From Winogradskyella eckloniae (GTDB lineage: Bacteria > Bacteroidota > Bacteroidia > Flavobacteriales > Flavobacteriaceae), in contig NZ_JABRWP010000004.1 in NCBI RefSeq assembly GCF_013249045.1, positions 62,001-126,000 of the forward strand: a stretch of DNA of 64,000 nt. The letters run 5' to 3'. The notes below the pieces were generated by a model. That model did not search any database. It saw only the letters and a list, made by a program, of their open reading frames with translations, and was not told the origin of the DNA. Of the stretch, positions 15,670-24,746 are shown piece after piece. The translations under genes and the position numbers were made by a program. Positions within the stretch are counted from its first letter, which is position 1, and every line of letters starts with the position of its first letter.

Positions 15670-17751
15670 TTATAAATTTACACGTTTTCCTTTTGGGAAT
15701 TTAACGGAATATGCATGTTGTAAGGTTTCTGTTTCGCCTGGTTTTATGCTTAATTTCCATTTTAAAATTCCTTTGTCATCATCATAGGTAGACGTCCCTG
15801 TTTCTATATCATCAATCTTAATAGATTTATTCTGACTTTTAGGTATTCTGTCTAGAAGAGTTAACTCCACTTGAGATGTTTTATTGTTTCTAATTTCAAT
15901 TTCATAAGCTTTTTGTACCACCTTATTATTACCAATAAAAGTGCTTTTTTTATAATCATTTAGTTGTGTGCGTTTTACAACAATATTTGGGTCTACACCA
16001 AGTGAAATTGTTAAACTATCTGTAGTTGCAGCAGGATTAATATTTGTTTTTCCAGAATAACTGCCTTCAAAATAGACATTGGCTTCTGCAGGTAATAGAT
16101 TGTATTGTTCCCAATTACCAATCTTAGCGGTTAAGAACACATTTTCATTTAGAACTGGTGCCGCAAAATAAGTATAGTTGGCAGGCACACTAAATTTATC
16201 TATTTCAATGACAACAACATCGCCATCTGAAGGTATATTGTGCTTTTTGTCAATTTTAAAGTTGGTGTTCGTTATGCCTTCTTCTGTAATTACGCCAAAT
16301 TCGTTTTTATTAGTTTTTGTAGAAATTAATATCACACCATTAGAGCCTCGACTTCCGTAAATAGCTGTTGAAGCAGCATCTTTTAAAATGTCCATTGAAG
16401 CTATGTTATCAGGATTTAGACGGCTCACATCATTAGCACTAACCGGAACACCATCAACAACGTATAAGGCCTTTTTGTTTGTTATCATTGAAGAATTTCC
16501 TCTAATTTTAACACCAGCTACAGCACCTGATAATGCTTCATTTGTTGTCGTACCGTAACCAATTACTACAACTTCATCTAATGAATTTCTGTCTTCAGTT
16601 AATGTGACATTCATAATACTAGAATGAATTGGTAACTCTTCAGAACTCATTCCAACATAGGAATATACAATTGTATTTCCGCTAGTAGTATTTAGAGTGT
16701 ATTTACCGTCAAAATCGGTTTGTACACCATTAGATGTGCCTTTTTCAATTACTGATACGCCTGGCACAGGTAATCCATCTGAGGCTGTAGTTACAACACC
16801 AGAAACGGTTTTTACTAACGGATTGTATTTATAATTGTAACTTTTGGTCGCGCGACTCGTGTTATATTGACTGTAAGGGCTAATGAAATTTAAATATTTA
16901 GGGTTAACCGTTGGTTTTTCGTTATTGGTATTTGGATCGCTTGTGGAGAGCACAAGATTAACGTCTGCCCAATCACATCCTGAGTTTTGGTAAACATGCG
17001 CCTTATACTCTAAATTAATAGGACTGTTAATTTTTTCTGCCTTTAGGTCGTAGATAGGAAACCAACCTGCATTTTTTATATTGTACTTTATTTTTAAGTT
17101 TAAGGTTGTGGCTATTTCACTGTTTAGTTTTAATTTTATTTCGCCTGTTTGTGTCTTTTCTTCAACATTAAATTCGGCTAACTGTTGTTGAATTTTAATT
17201 TGTGTATGTTTAAAATCATCAATTTTAGAATGCGACGTATTTATATCTGTTTTTAATGCTGTAATACGAGTTCTATAATAGGTGGCAAAAGTTTTTAGCT
17301 TTTCTAAACTTACCACTTCATTAGCATTGCCTAGTTTTTTATTATTCTGAATTAAACTTAATTCTTCGTTATAACCAGAAATGAGATTGTTTTGATATTG
17401 AATGTTTTTTTCTATTGTTTTAAGTTCGTTTTGTAATGCAACAATAGAATCGTTTTGTTTATTCTTTGTTAAATAATTTATGCCATAATTTATGGATAGG
17501 ATAGAAGCCTTATCTAATCCTGAAATTTGAATACTACTTTCCTCTATATAAGGTGATAAATTTTGAAGCGTGATTTCAGATTTACCAGCTTTCAGTTTTA
17601 CAGCAGCTTCTCGGTTTATTTCTGCACCATCTAAATAGACAGTAACGGTTTTAATTTCTGAATTTTGCACTTGCGAAAAGCACATTTTTGTACTGATACT
17701 AAGTAATAAGAATAGTAAGCCACATTTTAAGGAGTTTAGTTGGTGGTTCAT
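15670..17751 (-). CDS. DUF4139/DUF4140 (MuiA-like) exported protein with inserted SusC-type carboxypeptidase-like and TonB-plug module
   Basis: The 693-residue protein has a signal peptide (cleavage near CFSQ, residue 27). The DUF4140 N-terminal domain (about 31-130) starts with IKTVTVYLDGAEINREAAV and leads into a coiled coil (about 100-200). DUF4139 (about 205-300) contains YNIKNAGWFPIYDLKA and SGCDWADVNLVLST, and resumes at about 480-693 (NWEQYNLLPAEANVYFEG). Residues about 314-479 (DNA 16315-16812) are an inserted module. It carries a CarboxypepD_reg-like domain (SGVVTTASDGLPVPGVSVIEKGT), the LDEVVVIGYG link typical of SusC/RagA, and a plug-like segment with ALYVVDGVPV and AAIYGSRGSNGVILIST-type residues. 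No TonB barrel follows. Molecular function unknown. Confidence 0.85.
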   Translation of the reverse strand: MNHQLNSLKCGLLFLLLSISTKMCFSQVQNSEIKTVTVYLDGAEINREAAVKLKAGKSEITLQNLSPYIEESSIQISGLDKASILSINYGINYLTKNKQNDSIVALQNELKTIEKNIQYQNNLISGYNEELSLIQNNKKLGNANEVVSLEKLKTFATYYRTRITALKTDINTSHSKIDDFKHTQIKIQQQLAEFNVEEKTQTGEIKLKLNSEIATTLNLKIKYNIKNAGWFPIYDLKAEKINSPINLEYKAHVYQNSGCDWADVNLVLSTSDPNTNNEKPTVNPKYLNFISPYSQYNTSRATKSYNYKYNPLVKTVSGVVTTASDGLPVPGVSVIEKGTSNGVQTDFDGKYTLNTTSGNTIVYSYVGMSSEELPIHSSIMNVTLTEDRNSLDEVVVIGYGTTTNEALSGAVAGVKIRGNSSMITNKKALYVVDGVPVSANDVSRLNPDNIASMDILKDAASTAIYGSRGSNGVILISTKTNKNEFGVITEEGITNTNFKIDKKHNIPSDGDVVVIEIDKFSVPANYTYFAAPVLNENVFLTAKIGNWEQYNLLPAEANVYFEGSYSGKTNINPAATTDSLTISLGVDPNIVVKRTQLNDYKKSTFIGNNKVVQKAYEIEIRNNKTSQVELTLLDRIPKSQNKSIKIDDIETGTSTYDDDKGILKWKLSIKPGETETLQHAYSVKFPKGKRVNL

Positions 17752-18137
17752 AATGTTGAGTATTTAGTTATATTCAAAATTAGGAGCCAAATGCTTTGCT
17801 TAAAAGTAAGAATGAGTGAAGCCAGTAAAATAGAAAGTGAATTAGTGCTTTTACCTAGTAAGGTAAATACTACTTTAAGGTCATTGATAGAGATATTTTA
17901 CATTTTTCACGTAATAATCAATTATTATATTGCCTTTAACGAGTTTTTTTCAATGTTTTTAGTTTCAGATTTACCTTTACGATATCAAAATTTGTGCGAT
18001 GAAGCAATTCAATATTTTCCCTCATAATATTCTGAATTGAAATAACATTTTTTGTAAAAATTAATTTAGTTTTAAGTAAGTTGTTAATTTAAAAAAGCCC
18101 TTCATTTGGTTGTGAAGGGCTTTTTATTGGTCGTTGT
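17752..18137. other. Intergenic region with one terminator
   Basis: The 386 bp lie upstream of the DUF4139 gene and downstream of the DCC gene. Apart from the terminator near 18100 no feature is convincing. A 95-codon plus-strand frame (17740-18027) overlaps the divergent start and looks like chance. Confidence 0.5.
18091..18126 (-). terminator. Rho-independent terminator of the DCC gene
   Basis: AGCCCTTCA (18096-18104) and TGAAGGGCT (18113-18121) form a 9-bp stem with an 8-base loop, flanked by A6 and T5 runs. It lies 17 bp beyond the DCC stop on the minus strand. Confidence 0.85.
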
Positions 18138-18560
18138 TTAGTCTATAAACTTAGACTTTAATTCTGGTGTAGGTATCATACAAGAATCCTTTTTTCCATA
18201 CCATTTGTAACGGTTTTTAGCTATATAATTATAAACCCAATTTCTTATAAAAGCAGGTATAATTAAGAAAATTGATAACATATTAACAGGAAAACCTAAA
18301 CGACTAGCTATTAGAATTGCAGCTGTAGATTTATAAGATAATGTATCTTTCTTAGGATTGTAAAGTAATATTGAATCTGTTTTCTCTGTATCGATATTAA
18401 ACTTCGTAATAATTTCAGTTCCAATTTTACTCTCTAAAGGCGCAAATAAGAAATTGTTTTTAGAATCTCGCTTAATAACATACAAAACGCTACTGTTGCA
18501 AAGGTTGCAAACACCATCGAATAGTATAAGTTGTTTGTTTTTTGGAATCTGAGCTATCAC
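18138..18560 (-). CDS. DCC-family thiol-disulfide oxidoreductase (DUF393)
   Basis: The 140-residue protein has the defining DxxCxxC motif, FDGVCNLC (Asp 15, Cys 18, Cys 21), then YVIKRDSKNNFLFAPLES and a hydrophobic C-terminal half around LSIFLIIPAFIRNWVYNYIAKNRYKW, as in this family. DCC proteins are thioredoxin-like; physiological partners are mostly unknown. It begins 22 bp after the TPR-LuxR regulator gene and is probably in one transcript with it. Confidence 0.88.
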   Translation of the reverse strand: MIAQIPKNKQLILFDGVCNLCNSSVLYVIKRDSKNNFLFAPLESKIGTEIITKFNIDTEKTDSILLYNPKKDTLSYKSTAAILIASRLGFPVNMLSIFLIIPAFIRNWVYNYIAKNRYKWYGKKDSCMIPTPELKSKFID

Positions 18561-18582
18561 AGAGCAAAGATAAAGCTTATAC

Positions 18583-20460
18583 CTATAATGTATTTAAAAA
18601 TTCAGTTAAATCCACGTCTTTATTTAAGGCTAACTTCTTCTTTAATCGGTATTTTGATTTTAGCACACTATCTGGTAAAACATTGAGCATTGAAGCAATT
18701 TCTTTGGTTGTTAAATTCATACGTAGAAAAGATGCTAAACGAATTTCTTTTTCAGAGATGTCCTCTGCAATAGTTTTTATTTTATTGTCGAAGTCATTAT
18801 GTACTTCAGAAAAATAACTTTTAAATACTTCCCAATCTTTATCTTCAGCACTCTCTTTTTTGAGAAGCATTACAAGTCTCCGGAATTCCACTTTAAACAA
18901 TTCTGGGGATTTTTTTATTTTTTCTAAATTCTCTTTTAGCTCTTGAATGAATGCACTTTTTTGAACTAGGTGAAGAGTTTGAGACGCTAATTCTTTCTTT
19001 TTAAAGGCGATTTCTTGTTTGTATATTTCTTCTTGTTTTTCGCGTTCTATTCTGTTTTTCTTCATACGTTGCTTAAAACCGAAGTAGAGTAGGCCTGCAA
19101 TAGCAAGTAATGAGAACATGCCAATTCCATATAGTGTTTTAATTAATTGGTCATTTTTAGCTTTTATGTTTAAGTTTTTTATTTCTTCTTGTTGTAAGGC
19201 TATTTCTGCTTCCTTTTTTTCGGTTTCGTGTATGGTTTGCAATTCAGAAAAACGATTATTTATTTCAGTATTGGAAATGTTATCTTCCAAATTTTTATAA
19301 ATTTTGTAATATTTCAAACTACTTTCAAATTCTTCAGTTGCTTGGTACGCTTGTGATAATAGTTTGTGAATCTTTGGTTTAAGTGCGTCAAGGTTATTTT
19401 TATCGGCTTCTGTTTTAGATATGTTTAGATACTTTATGGCATTACTATGCTTGTTAAGCAATATTAGACATTCACCTAGATGCATGTTTAAATATGCTAG
19501 AGCGTAACTATCATTTAAAATAGATTGGTTACTAAGCATTGATTGGTATATTGTTTTTGCTTCATCAATTTTACCACTTGCAATTAGAAATTGTGCTTTT
19601 CTTTCTAAAGCATCATCAATAAGGCTTTGGTCTTTAAGAGAATTACTAATCTCTGATAACTCATTTATATACCTGTTGTTTTCTTTATTTTTTTCTTTGT
19701 TTGGGATTTGTAGACTTAGTATTAAATTTAGTGTACTAGCGTATTGTCTTTTTTGGTTCTCTTTTTTAAAGTATTTCAATATTTTTTTATGATAGTCAAT
19801 TGCATTTATTGTATCCTTCATTTCGCCATATACACTCGCAATAACCAATCGATTTTGGTTTAAGTCCATTGGCAATTTTTTAGTGGTGTATATACTTTCA
19901 GCCTTTAAAGCTTTTTCTAATGCCAAATTGTAGTAGCCTTTCATTAAGAAAACAATAGACTTTGAATTGTATATATCTGCAATGCCAACCATGTTATTAG
20001 CTTTAGAGTAATTTTTTTCTGCTTTATCATAATAATGGTATGCGCTATCTAATTTTCCAATCATGTTATAATCCTGTCCAATATTGCGTTCAATTCCTGC
20101 TATTTTGTTGAAGTCATTAAGTCGTGTATACATCTTCAATGCTTTGTTGAAATATACTTTAGAGCTATCAAACTTATTCATATAAGAATAGGTTACAGCT
20201 TTTCGTTCAATACCAAATCCAATAATAGTATCAATTTTAAGTGCTTTACCTAGGCTTATCATATCCTTAGAGAATATTAAGGATTTTTCAATATTGTTAT
20301 TAATATTTTCACTCCATAGATGATTAAGGATGTGAAACCTATCTATATCCATTTTTGATGCTGACAACGCCTTCTCTAAGCTGTCAATTTTTGTTTGTCG
20401 TTGAGCAAATATTGATGAAGAAAAACAAACTAAGAAAAGAATAATAATCCGAAAAAACAT
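18583..20460 (-). CDS. Membrane-anchored TPR regulator with LuxR-type HTH
   Basis: The 625-residue protein has a signal sequence (cleavage near FAQ, 17-19) and a long array of tetratricopeptide repeats (about 25-395; for example AYHYYDKAEKNYSKANNMVGIADIYNS-type units). A coiled coil leads to a membrane helix (LYGIGMFSLLAIAGLLYFGF, about 440-460). A cytoplasmic coiled coil and a C-terminal helix-turn-helix (ISEKEIRLASFLRMNLTTKEIASMLNV) follow. This architecture is common in flavobacteria: a periplasmic TPR sensor coupled through one helix to a DNA-binding end. The target is unknown. The divergent lipoprotein gene at 20766 and the phased repeats between them are an obvious candidate. Confidence 0.85.
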   Translation of the reverse strand: MFFRIIILFLVCFSSSIFAQRQTKIDSLEKALSASKMDIDRFHILNHLWSENINNNIEKSLIFSKDMISLGKALKIDTIIGFGIERKAVTYSYMNKFDSSKVYFNKALKMYTRLNDFNKIAGIERNIGQDYNMIGKLDSAYHYYDKAEKNYSKANNMVGIADIYNSKSIVFLMKGYYNLALEKALKAESIYTTKKLPMDLNQNRLVIASVYGEMKDTINAIDYHKKILKYFKKENQKRQYASTLNLILSLQIPNKEKNKENNRYINELSEISNSLKDQSLIDDALERKAQFLIASGKIDEAKTIYQSMLSNQSILNDSYALAYLNMHLGECLILLNKHSNAIKYLNISKTEADKNNLDALKPKIHKLLSQAYQATEEFESSLKYYKIYKNLEDNISNTEINNRFSELQTIHETEKKEAEIALQQEEIKNLNIKAKNDQLIKTLYGIGMFSLLAIAGLLYFGFKQRMKKNRIEREKQEEIYKQEIAFKKKELASQTLHLVQKSAFIQELKENLEKIKKSPELFKVEFRRLVMLLKKESAEDKDWEVFKSYFSEVHNDFDNKIKTIAEDISEKEIRLASFLRMNLTTKEIASMLNVLPDSVLKSKYRLKKKLALNKDVDLTEFLNTL

Positions 20461-20765
20461 ATCACAAATATTTAATAATTAGCTGTAACGAAGTTAGTTA
20501 AAATTAAAGTGGCTTGGACAACCTTAATATCTACACACTGATTTTAATTAATACTTTGTCTATGCATTGTCTATATGAATAGATATCAATATACTTGTTA
20601 AGATACTGATAATCAATTATTTGAAATTAGTTAGAATTTTTTGGTTTCATGGTAGATATATAAAATTTCGATTCCGCTGTCCATACTTTGTCCATGCTAA
20701 AAATTAGATTTTAGTGGATTTGACTTCTAGTTTTGACTCAGAAACAATTCGCAAAATTATGTATT
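20461..20765. promoter_or_regulatory. Divergent regulatory region with phased TGTCYAT direct repeats
   Basis: TGTCTAT occurs at 20557-20563 and 20568-20574. TGTCCAT occurs at 20678-20684 and 20689-20695. Both pairs have an 11-bp period, and the pairs are 121 bp apart. The 15-mer ATACTTTGTCYATGC is shared by 20551-20565 and 20683-20697 with one difference. A weaker inverted copy (TTGGACA) is at 20514-20520. The region separates the LuxR-type regulator gene from the lipoprotein gene, as expected for operator pairs. Confidence 0.6.
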
Positions 20766-22394
20766 ATGAAAACAGCTATTAAAAATTTAAAATGTATTAT
20801 GATGTGTACTTTACTACTCTTTGTATTTGGGTGTAGTAAAGAGGATGATGGATCTGGTCCTGGTGATGGTGAGATTGAAGAGGTTAACGGTATTGATGCA
20901 GACGACTTAGAAAATTATGGAGGAGATTTAGGTTTATTAATAAACACAAGAGACTTGGTTAAAAAAGGTTATAATCCAGTAAAAGTTAATATCACAACTA
21001 CAGCAGCACAAGGTAATTATGACCAAGAGTTGGTTGTTGACCCATTTACAAACATAGCACAGCTAAAACTCTCAATTGATAATTTAACAGAAATTGCAGT
21101 TGATGAACTGAGAAATGGTGTGGGTCTTGAGGTTGAAGTTTTAAATCCATCAGATAACGTTATTTTATCTGAAACTTATAGTGTAGTTTCATTTGAAGAA
21201 AATGGAAACCAATTTGATATTGATGCTTCTAACTTAGAAGCAGTTTCTAACAACTTACATTTTAATGGTGATATGCGCTATTACTTACAGTTAGTTGATG
21301 CTGGTGGTAACTTTGAAAATACTATTGTATGGAAACCTGGAAGTAGTGATGATGGCAGTCTTAGGCTTGAAGAACGAACATCTTCTTTTAATCGAGGTGT
21401 AACAAGTGAGCAATTTTATATATATCAATATCAAAACGAGGATAATACAGTTGCTGTTTATTCTGCTATAACCAATCGTTATTTAAGAATTGGGGAATCA
21501 ACAAGAACATTTAGACAATCTGGTGCTTATTCCTTTCCATCTACGAATCCTAGTTCTTTAGACGCAGATTTAAAATTTAAAGTTAAGAAAGAATCTAATG
21601 GTTTATATACTATCAGAGGTGCTTCAGATAATAAACCATTGAGAAGAATCGCAAATGGTTCTGATATTAATTGGCACACTAACGATAATGGTACCATTCA
21701 GTATTTTAGAATAATTAGTTTAGATATTGATTGGCAAGTCACTCAATTAGATACCGAATATTTACAACCAATTTTGCCTGCGGTTGTAACCTCTTTTGGT
21801 TTTAACAGTACCTTAAAAAATTGCGGATCAGGAAACCTAGAGCAACAAGTAGGAATAGAAAAAGACGTTACGACTACATACACAAATGCATTTTCTGAAA
21901 CTATTGGTTTAAGTTCTAGAGTTACTACAAATGTAGATGTTACTGTAAGTGCAACTGCAGAAACCAGTTTTTTTGGAAATGGTGGTTCTGTAACTGCTGA
22001 AGCATCGGCAGGCTTGGAAGTTTCAACAGAAGCCAGTTCATCATCTACAGTCTCAGCTGAAGAATCGGTTTCAGAAACAAACACCTTCTTTTCAAATAGA
22101 ATAGTGACAGTACCAGCAGGTAGCGCTTCATTGGTTTATGATGCTTACCAAACATATTCTAACGTTAAAGTGCCTTATGTAAAACGCTTAAGATTAACAG
22201 GTAATCATACCGAAGGCCCAGAGTCTATGTCTGGATTTGAAATTGCTACACAGCTCGAAATTTCAAATTTTTTAGGTGTAATTACTAATATAGGTTCAGA
22301 TTTTGTAGAAGTTACTATAAAAGGTAACATGTATTTAAATAATATTGTTGATTCAGTAACCGAGGTAAGAGATGTTGCAGCGAATTGTAACTAA
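20766..22394 (+). CDS. Lipoprotein with possible beta-trefoil domain and aerolysin/ETX-MTX2-like pore-forming region
   Basis: The ATG at 20766 opens a lipoprotein signal (lipobox VFGC, Cys 23) followed by an acidic Gly/Asp spacer; an in-frame start at 20733 adds only 11 residues. The product is 542 residues. Residues about 185-325 carry repeated short motifs (TNRYLRIGES, GLYTIRGASDNKPLRR, WHTNDNGTIQYFRI) that look like the three lobes of a beta-trefoil lectin. Residues about 369-455 are a long S/T/V-rich amphipathic stretch (alternating polar and hydrophobic) followed by VPAGSASLVYDAYQTYSNVKVPYV, the pattern seen in aerolysin-fold toxins of the ETX/MTX2 group. The domain calls are by pattern only. 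A structural lipoprotein is the alternative. Confidence 0.5.
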   Translation: MKTAIKNLKCIMMCTLLLFVFGCSKEDDGSGPGDGEIEEVNGIDADDLENYGGDLGLLINTRDLVKKGYNPVKVNITTTAAQGNYDQELVVDPFTNIAQLKLSIDNLTEIAVDELRNGVGLEVEVLNPSDNVILSETYSVVSFEENGNQFDIDASNLEAVSNNLHFNGDMRYYLQLVDAGGNFENTIVWKPGSSDDGSLRLEERTSSFNRGVTSEQFYIYQYQNEDNTVAVYSAITNRYLRIGESTRTFRQSGAYSFPSTNPSSLDADLKFKVKKESNGLYTIRGASDNKPLRRIANGSDINWHTNDNGTIQYFRIISLDIDWQVTQLDTEYLQPILPAVVTSFGFNSTLKNCGSGNLEQQVGIEKDVTTTYTNAFSETIGLSSRVTTNVDVTVSATAETSFFGNGGSVTAEASAGLEVSTEASSSSTVSAEESVSETNTFFSNRIVTVPAGSASLVYDAYQTYSNVKVPYVKRLRLTGNHTEGPESMSGFEIATQLEISNFLGVITNIGSDFVEVTIKGNMYLNNIVDSVTEVRDVAANCN

Positions 22395-22412
22395 TATTGC
22401 TAGCAATTCTTG

Positions 22413-22446
22413 AAAAGCGATGGCGTTATTGCCATCGTTTTTTTTA
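22413..22446 (+). terminator. Rho-independent terminator of the lipoprotein gene
   Basis: CGATGGC (22418-22424) and GCCATCG (22431-22437), loop GTTATT, are followed by T8. It abuts the stop of the convergent mutS2-like gene. The opposite A run is only four bases, so it acts mainly on the plus strand. Confidence 0.88.
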
Positions 22447-24609
22447 TTTTTTAGCCTCAACCAATTCCAATTGGTCTAAGCTTACGTTAGTGGTAAACAT
22501 GCCATAATTAACATTGGCTTTTCCTTTTTCTATAGAATCTATGCTACCAATGGCTCTTCCATCATGCATGCGTACACGATCACCAATTTTTAAAATTGGT
22601 TTTGGTTTTTCTACTTTTACTTCTTTCTTTTTAGCCGCTTTTTTCTTTTTTCGTATAACTTCAACTTTCTTTTCGGCTTCAGCTTTTACTTGACGTTCTT
22701 TATGTTTCTCAGCTCGTTTTTGTTTTGCTGAAAGCTTTTTTCGTTTTGAATTTTCTATTTGTACCAAACGGAATAATTCCGCCATTAATTCGCGTTTCTT
22801 TTTGTCTTCAAAATACTTTTCAGAGATGTCGTTGACTTTCTGACCTAAGTAAATTAGGCGTTGATTAGAATCGTATAACTCTTGAAAGTTCTCTAATTTC
22901 TTTTGAACCTTAGCGTTAATTTCTTCAAGCTTATCAGCTTCAGAAATTTTCTTTTTTTCGTTTTCTTTTAGTGAGCGTTCTGTACGTTCTAATTTGCTTC
23001 GTTCTTTCTGTAGCTTGGCAATAGTAGCATCAAATCGCACTTTACCGCGTTCAATCTTCTTTTTAGATTTATTGATTAAGCTGTACGGAATGCCATTTTT
23101 TTGTGCGACTTCAAAGGTAAAAGAGCTTCCGGCTTGGCCAACCACCAATTTGTACATGGGTTCTAATGTACGCTCATTAAAAAGCATATTGGCATTTTCC
23201 ATGTATGGCAACTCGTTTGCTAATAATTTTAAGTTAGAGTAGTGGGTTGTTATAATACCGAAGGCTTCACGCTCGTAAAAGACTTCTAAGAAGGTTTCGG
23301 CTAAAGCACCTCCTAATTCCGGATCACTTCCTGTGCCAAACTCATCGATTAAAAACAAGGTTTTATTATTACACTTTTTCAAGAAATAATTCATCTGTTT
23401 TAAGCGATAACTATACGTACTCAAGTGGTTTTCTATAGATTGATTGTCGCCTATATCACTTAAAATTCTATCGAACAAACAGACATAACTACGCTCATGA
23501 ACCGGAATTAACATGCCACTTTGTAACATGGTTTGTAATAAACCTACGGTTTTTAGTGTTATACTTTTTCCACCAGCATTTGGGCCAGAAATAACAATAA
23601 TTCTACTGTCTTTTTTTAAGCCAATCGTTTGCGGAAATGTTTTTTCGCCTTGTTCTTTATTATTTAAATACAATAGTGGATGGTAAGCGTCTCGCAAATA
23701 CATACTGCGTTCCTTTGAAAATTCTGGCAATATGGCATCCATGCTGTGCGCATATTTGGCTTTTGCAGAAATGAGATCTATTTGCGTTAAAAAGGTTTGA
23801 TACTCATTAAGAAGCGGTAAAAATTGTCTAATGTAATTGGTAAGCGCCTTTAGTATTTTAATAACTTCTTCTTTTTCCTCGTATTCGAGATTATTGAGTT
23901 CTCTGGTATGTTGTAAGGTGGTTTCTGGCTCAATGTAAACGATGCTTCCGGTTTTACTTCCACCCATTATAGCACCACGCACTTTTCTACGATACATGGC
24001 TTTTACAGCTAGTACGCGTTTGTTTTCTACCACAGATTCTCTAATATCGTCTAAATAATCTAAGTTGTGATAGGTGTTTAATGCCGAAGAAAAACTACTA
24101 TTAATTTTGCCTTTTAATAGGTTAATAGATTTACGTAAGCTCGATAAAAGGGGAGAAGCGTTATCTTTTATATCTCCAAATCGGTCAACAACAGCATCAA
24201 TTTGCTCTATAATTGTGGTATTGATTTCTATCGGTTGACTGTAAGCGTATAATTTAGGATAGTACTCTTCAAACTTCTTTAAAAATTTTAAAATAGTATT
24301 TACCGTTAGTGACATGCTTACTATTTTCTGTAAACTTGAAACTTCGAGATAAGTATTTTCTATTTTAAGTAATTTTAATTCTTTGGCAATGGTTTCAAAG
24401 CCATGATTAGGAATTCTATTTTCATTCTCAAAGGATGATAAATATTCATTAACATAAGCCAATTCTAACTTCAATACCTCTTCTTCTTTAAACGGGAGAA
24501 TAGCAAGGACAGCTTCTTTTCCTAAAGCTGTAAGTGTATGTGCGCTAATTTGGTCTAAAACAGTAAAGAACTCGAGGTCTTTTAATGTTTTGTCATGAAT
24601 GTTTATCAT
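22444..24609 (-). CDS. mutS2: MutS2-like DNA-binding ATPase lacking an Smr domain
   Basis: The 721-residue protein has the MutS2 N-terminal domain (ISAHTLTALGKEA), a clamp/coil region, Walker A GPNAGGKSITLK, Walker B TLFLIDEFGTGSDPELG, and the long charged coiled coil that follows the ATPase in MutS2. It ends with a KOW/beta-barrel-like part (KIGDRVRMHDGRAIGSIDSI). The C-terminal Smr nuclease domain of Bacillus MutS2 (about 785 residues) is absent, so the endonuclease function should not be assumed. Likely roles are suppression of recombination or rescue of collided ribosomes. It converges with the lipoprotein gene. Confidence 0.9.
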   Translation of the reverse strand: MINIHDKTLKDLEFFTVLDQISAHTLTALGKEAVLAILPFKEEEVLKLELAYVNEYLSSFENENRIPNHGFETIAKELKLLKIENTYLEVSSLQKIVSMSLTVNTILKFLKKFEEYYPKLYAYSQPIEINTTIIEQIDAVVDRFGDIKDNASPLLSSLRKSINLLKGKINSSFSSALNTYHNLDYLDDIRESVVENKRVLAVKAMYRRKVRGAIMGGSKTGSIVYIEPETTLQHTRELNNLEYEEKEEVIKILKALTNYIRQFLPLLNEYQTFLTQIDLISAKAKYAHSMDAILPEFSKERSMYLRDAYHPLLYLNNKEQGEKTFPQTIGLKKDSRIIVISGPNAGGKSITLKTVGLLQTMLQSGMLIPVHERSYVCLFDRILSDIGDNQSIENHLSTYSYRLKQMNYFLKKCNNKTLFLIDEFGTGSDPELGGALAETFLEVFYEREAFGIITTHYSNLKLLANELPYMENANMLFNERTLEPMYKLVVGQAGSSFTFEVAQKNGIPYSLINKSKKKIERGKVRFDATIAKLQKERSKLERTERSLKENEKKKISEADKLEEINAKVQKKLENFQELYDSNQRLIYLGQKVNDISEKYFEDKKKRELMAELFRLVQIENSKRKKLSAKQKRAEKHKERQVKAEAEKKVEVIRKKKKAAKKKEVKVEKPKPILKIGDRVRMHDGRAIGSIDSIEKGKANVNYGMFTTNVSLDQLELVEAKK

Positions 24610-24694
24610 GTAATTTTGTTTCTTTTTTAAAGCAATACAAATTTAGGGTAAAAGTGGCTATATGCCTAATGCCAAAAAGTGCTTTTAATTAAGG

Positions 24695-24725
24695 TTTAAT
24701 AATAATGTAGGTTTCTTTATTTTTG
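24695..24725 (+). promoter_or_regulatory. Candidate promoter for ung, deciding its start
   Basis: TATTTTTG at 24718-24725 with TTT at 24695-24697, 20 bp upstream. The -7 element covers the in-frame TTG at 24723, so translation must begin downstream, at the ATG at 24747. Confidence 0.55.
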
Positions 24726-24746
24726 AACTTAATTGACAACAGTAAT

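Noticed and set aside
17740-18027. 95-codon plus-strand frame with hydrophobic stretches upstream of the DUF4139 gene
   Set aside because: It overlaps the divergent gene start, resembles no family, has no signal-peptide or domain pattern, and its composition is that of random AT-rich DNA.
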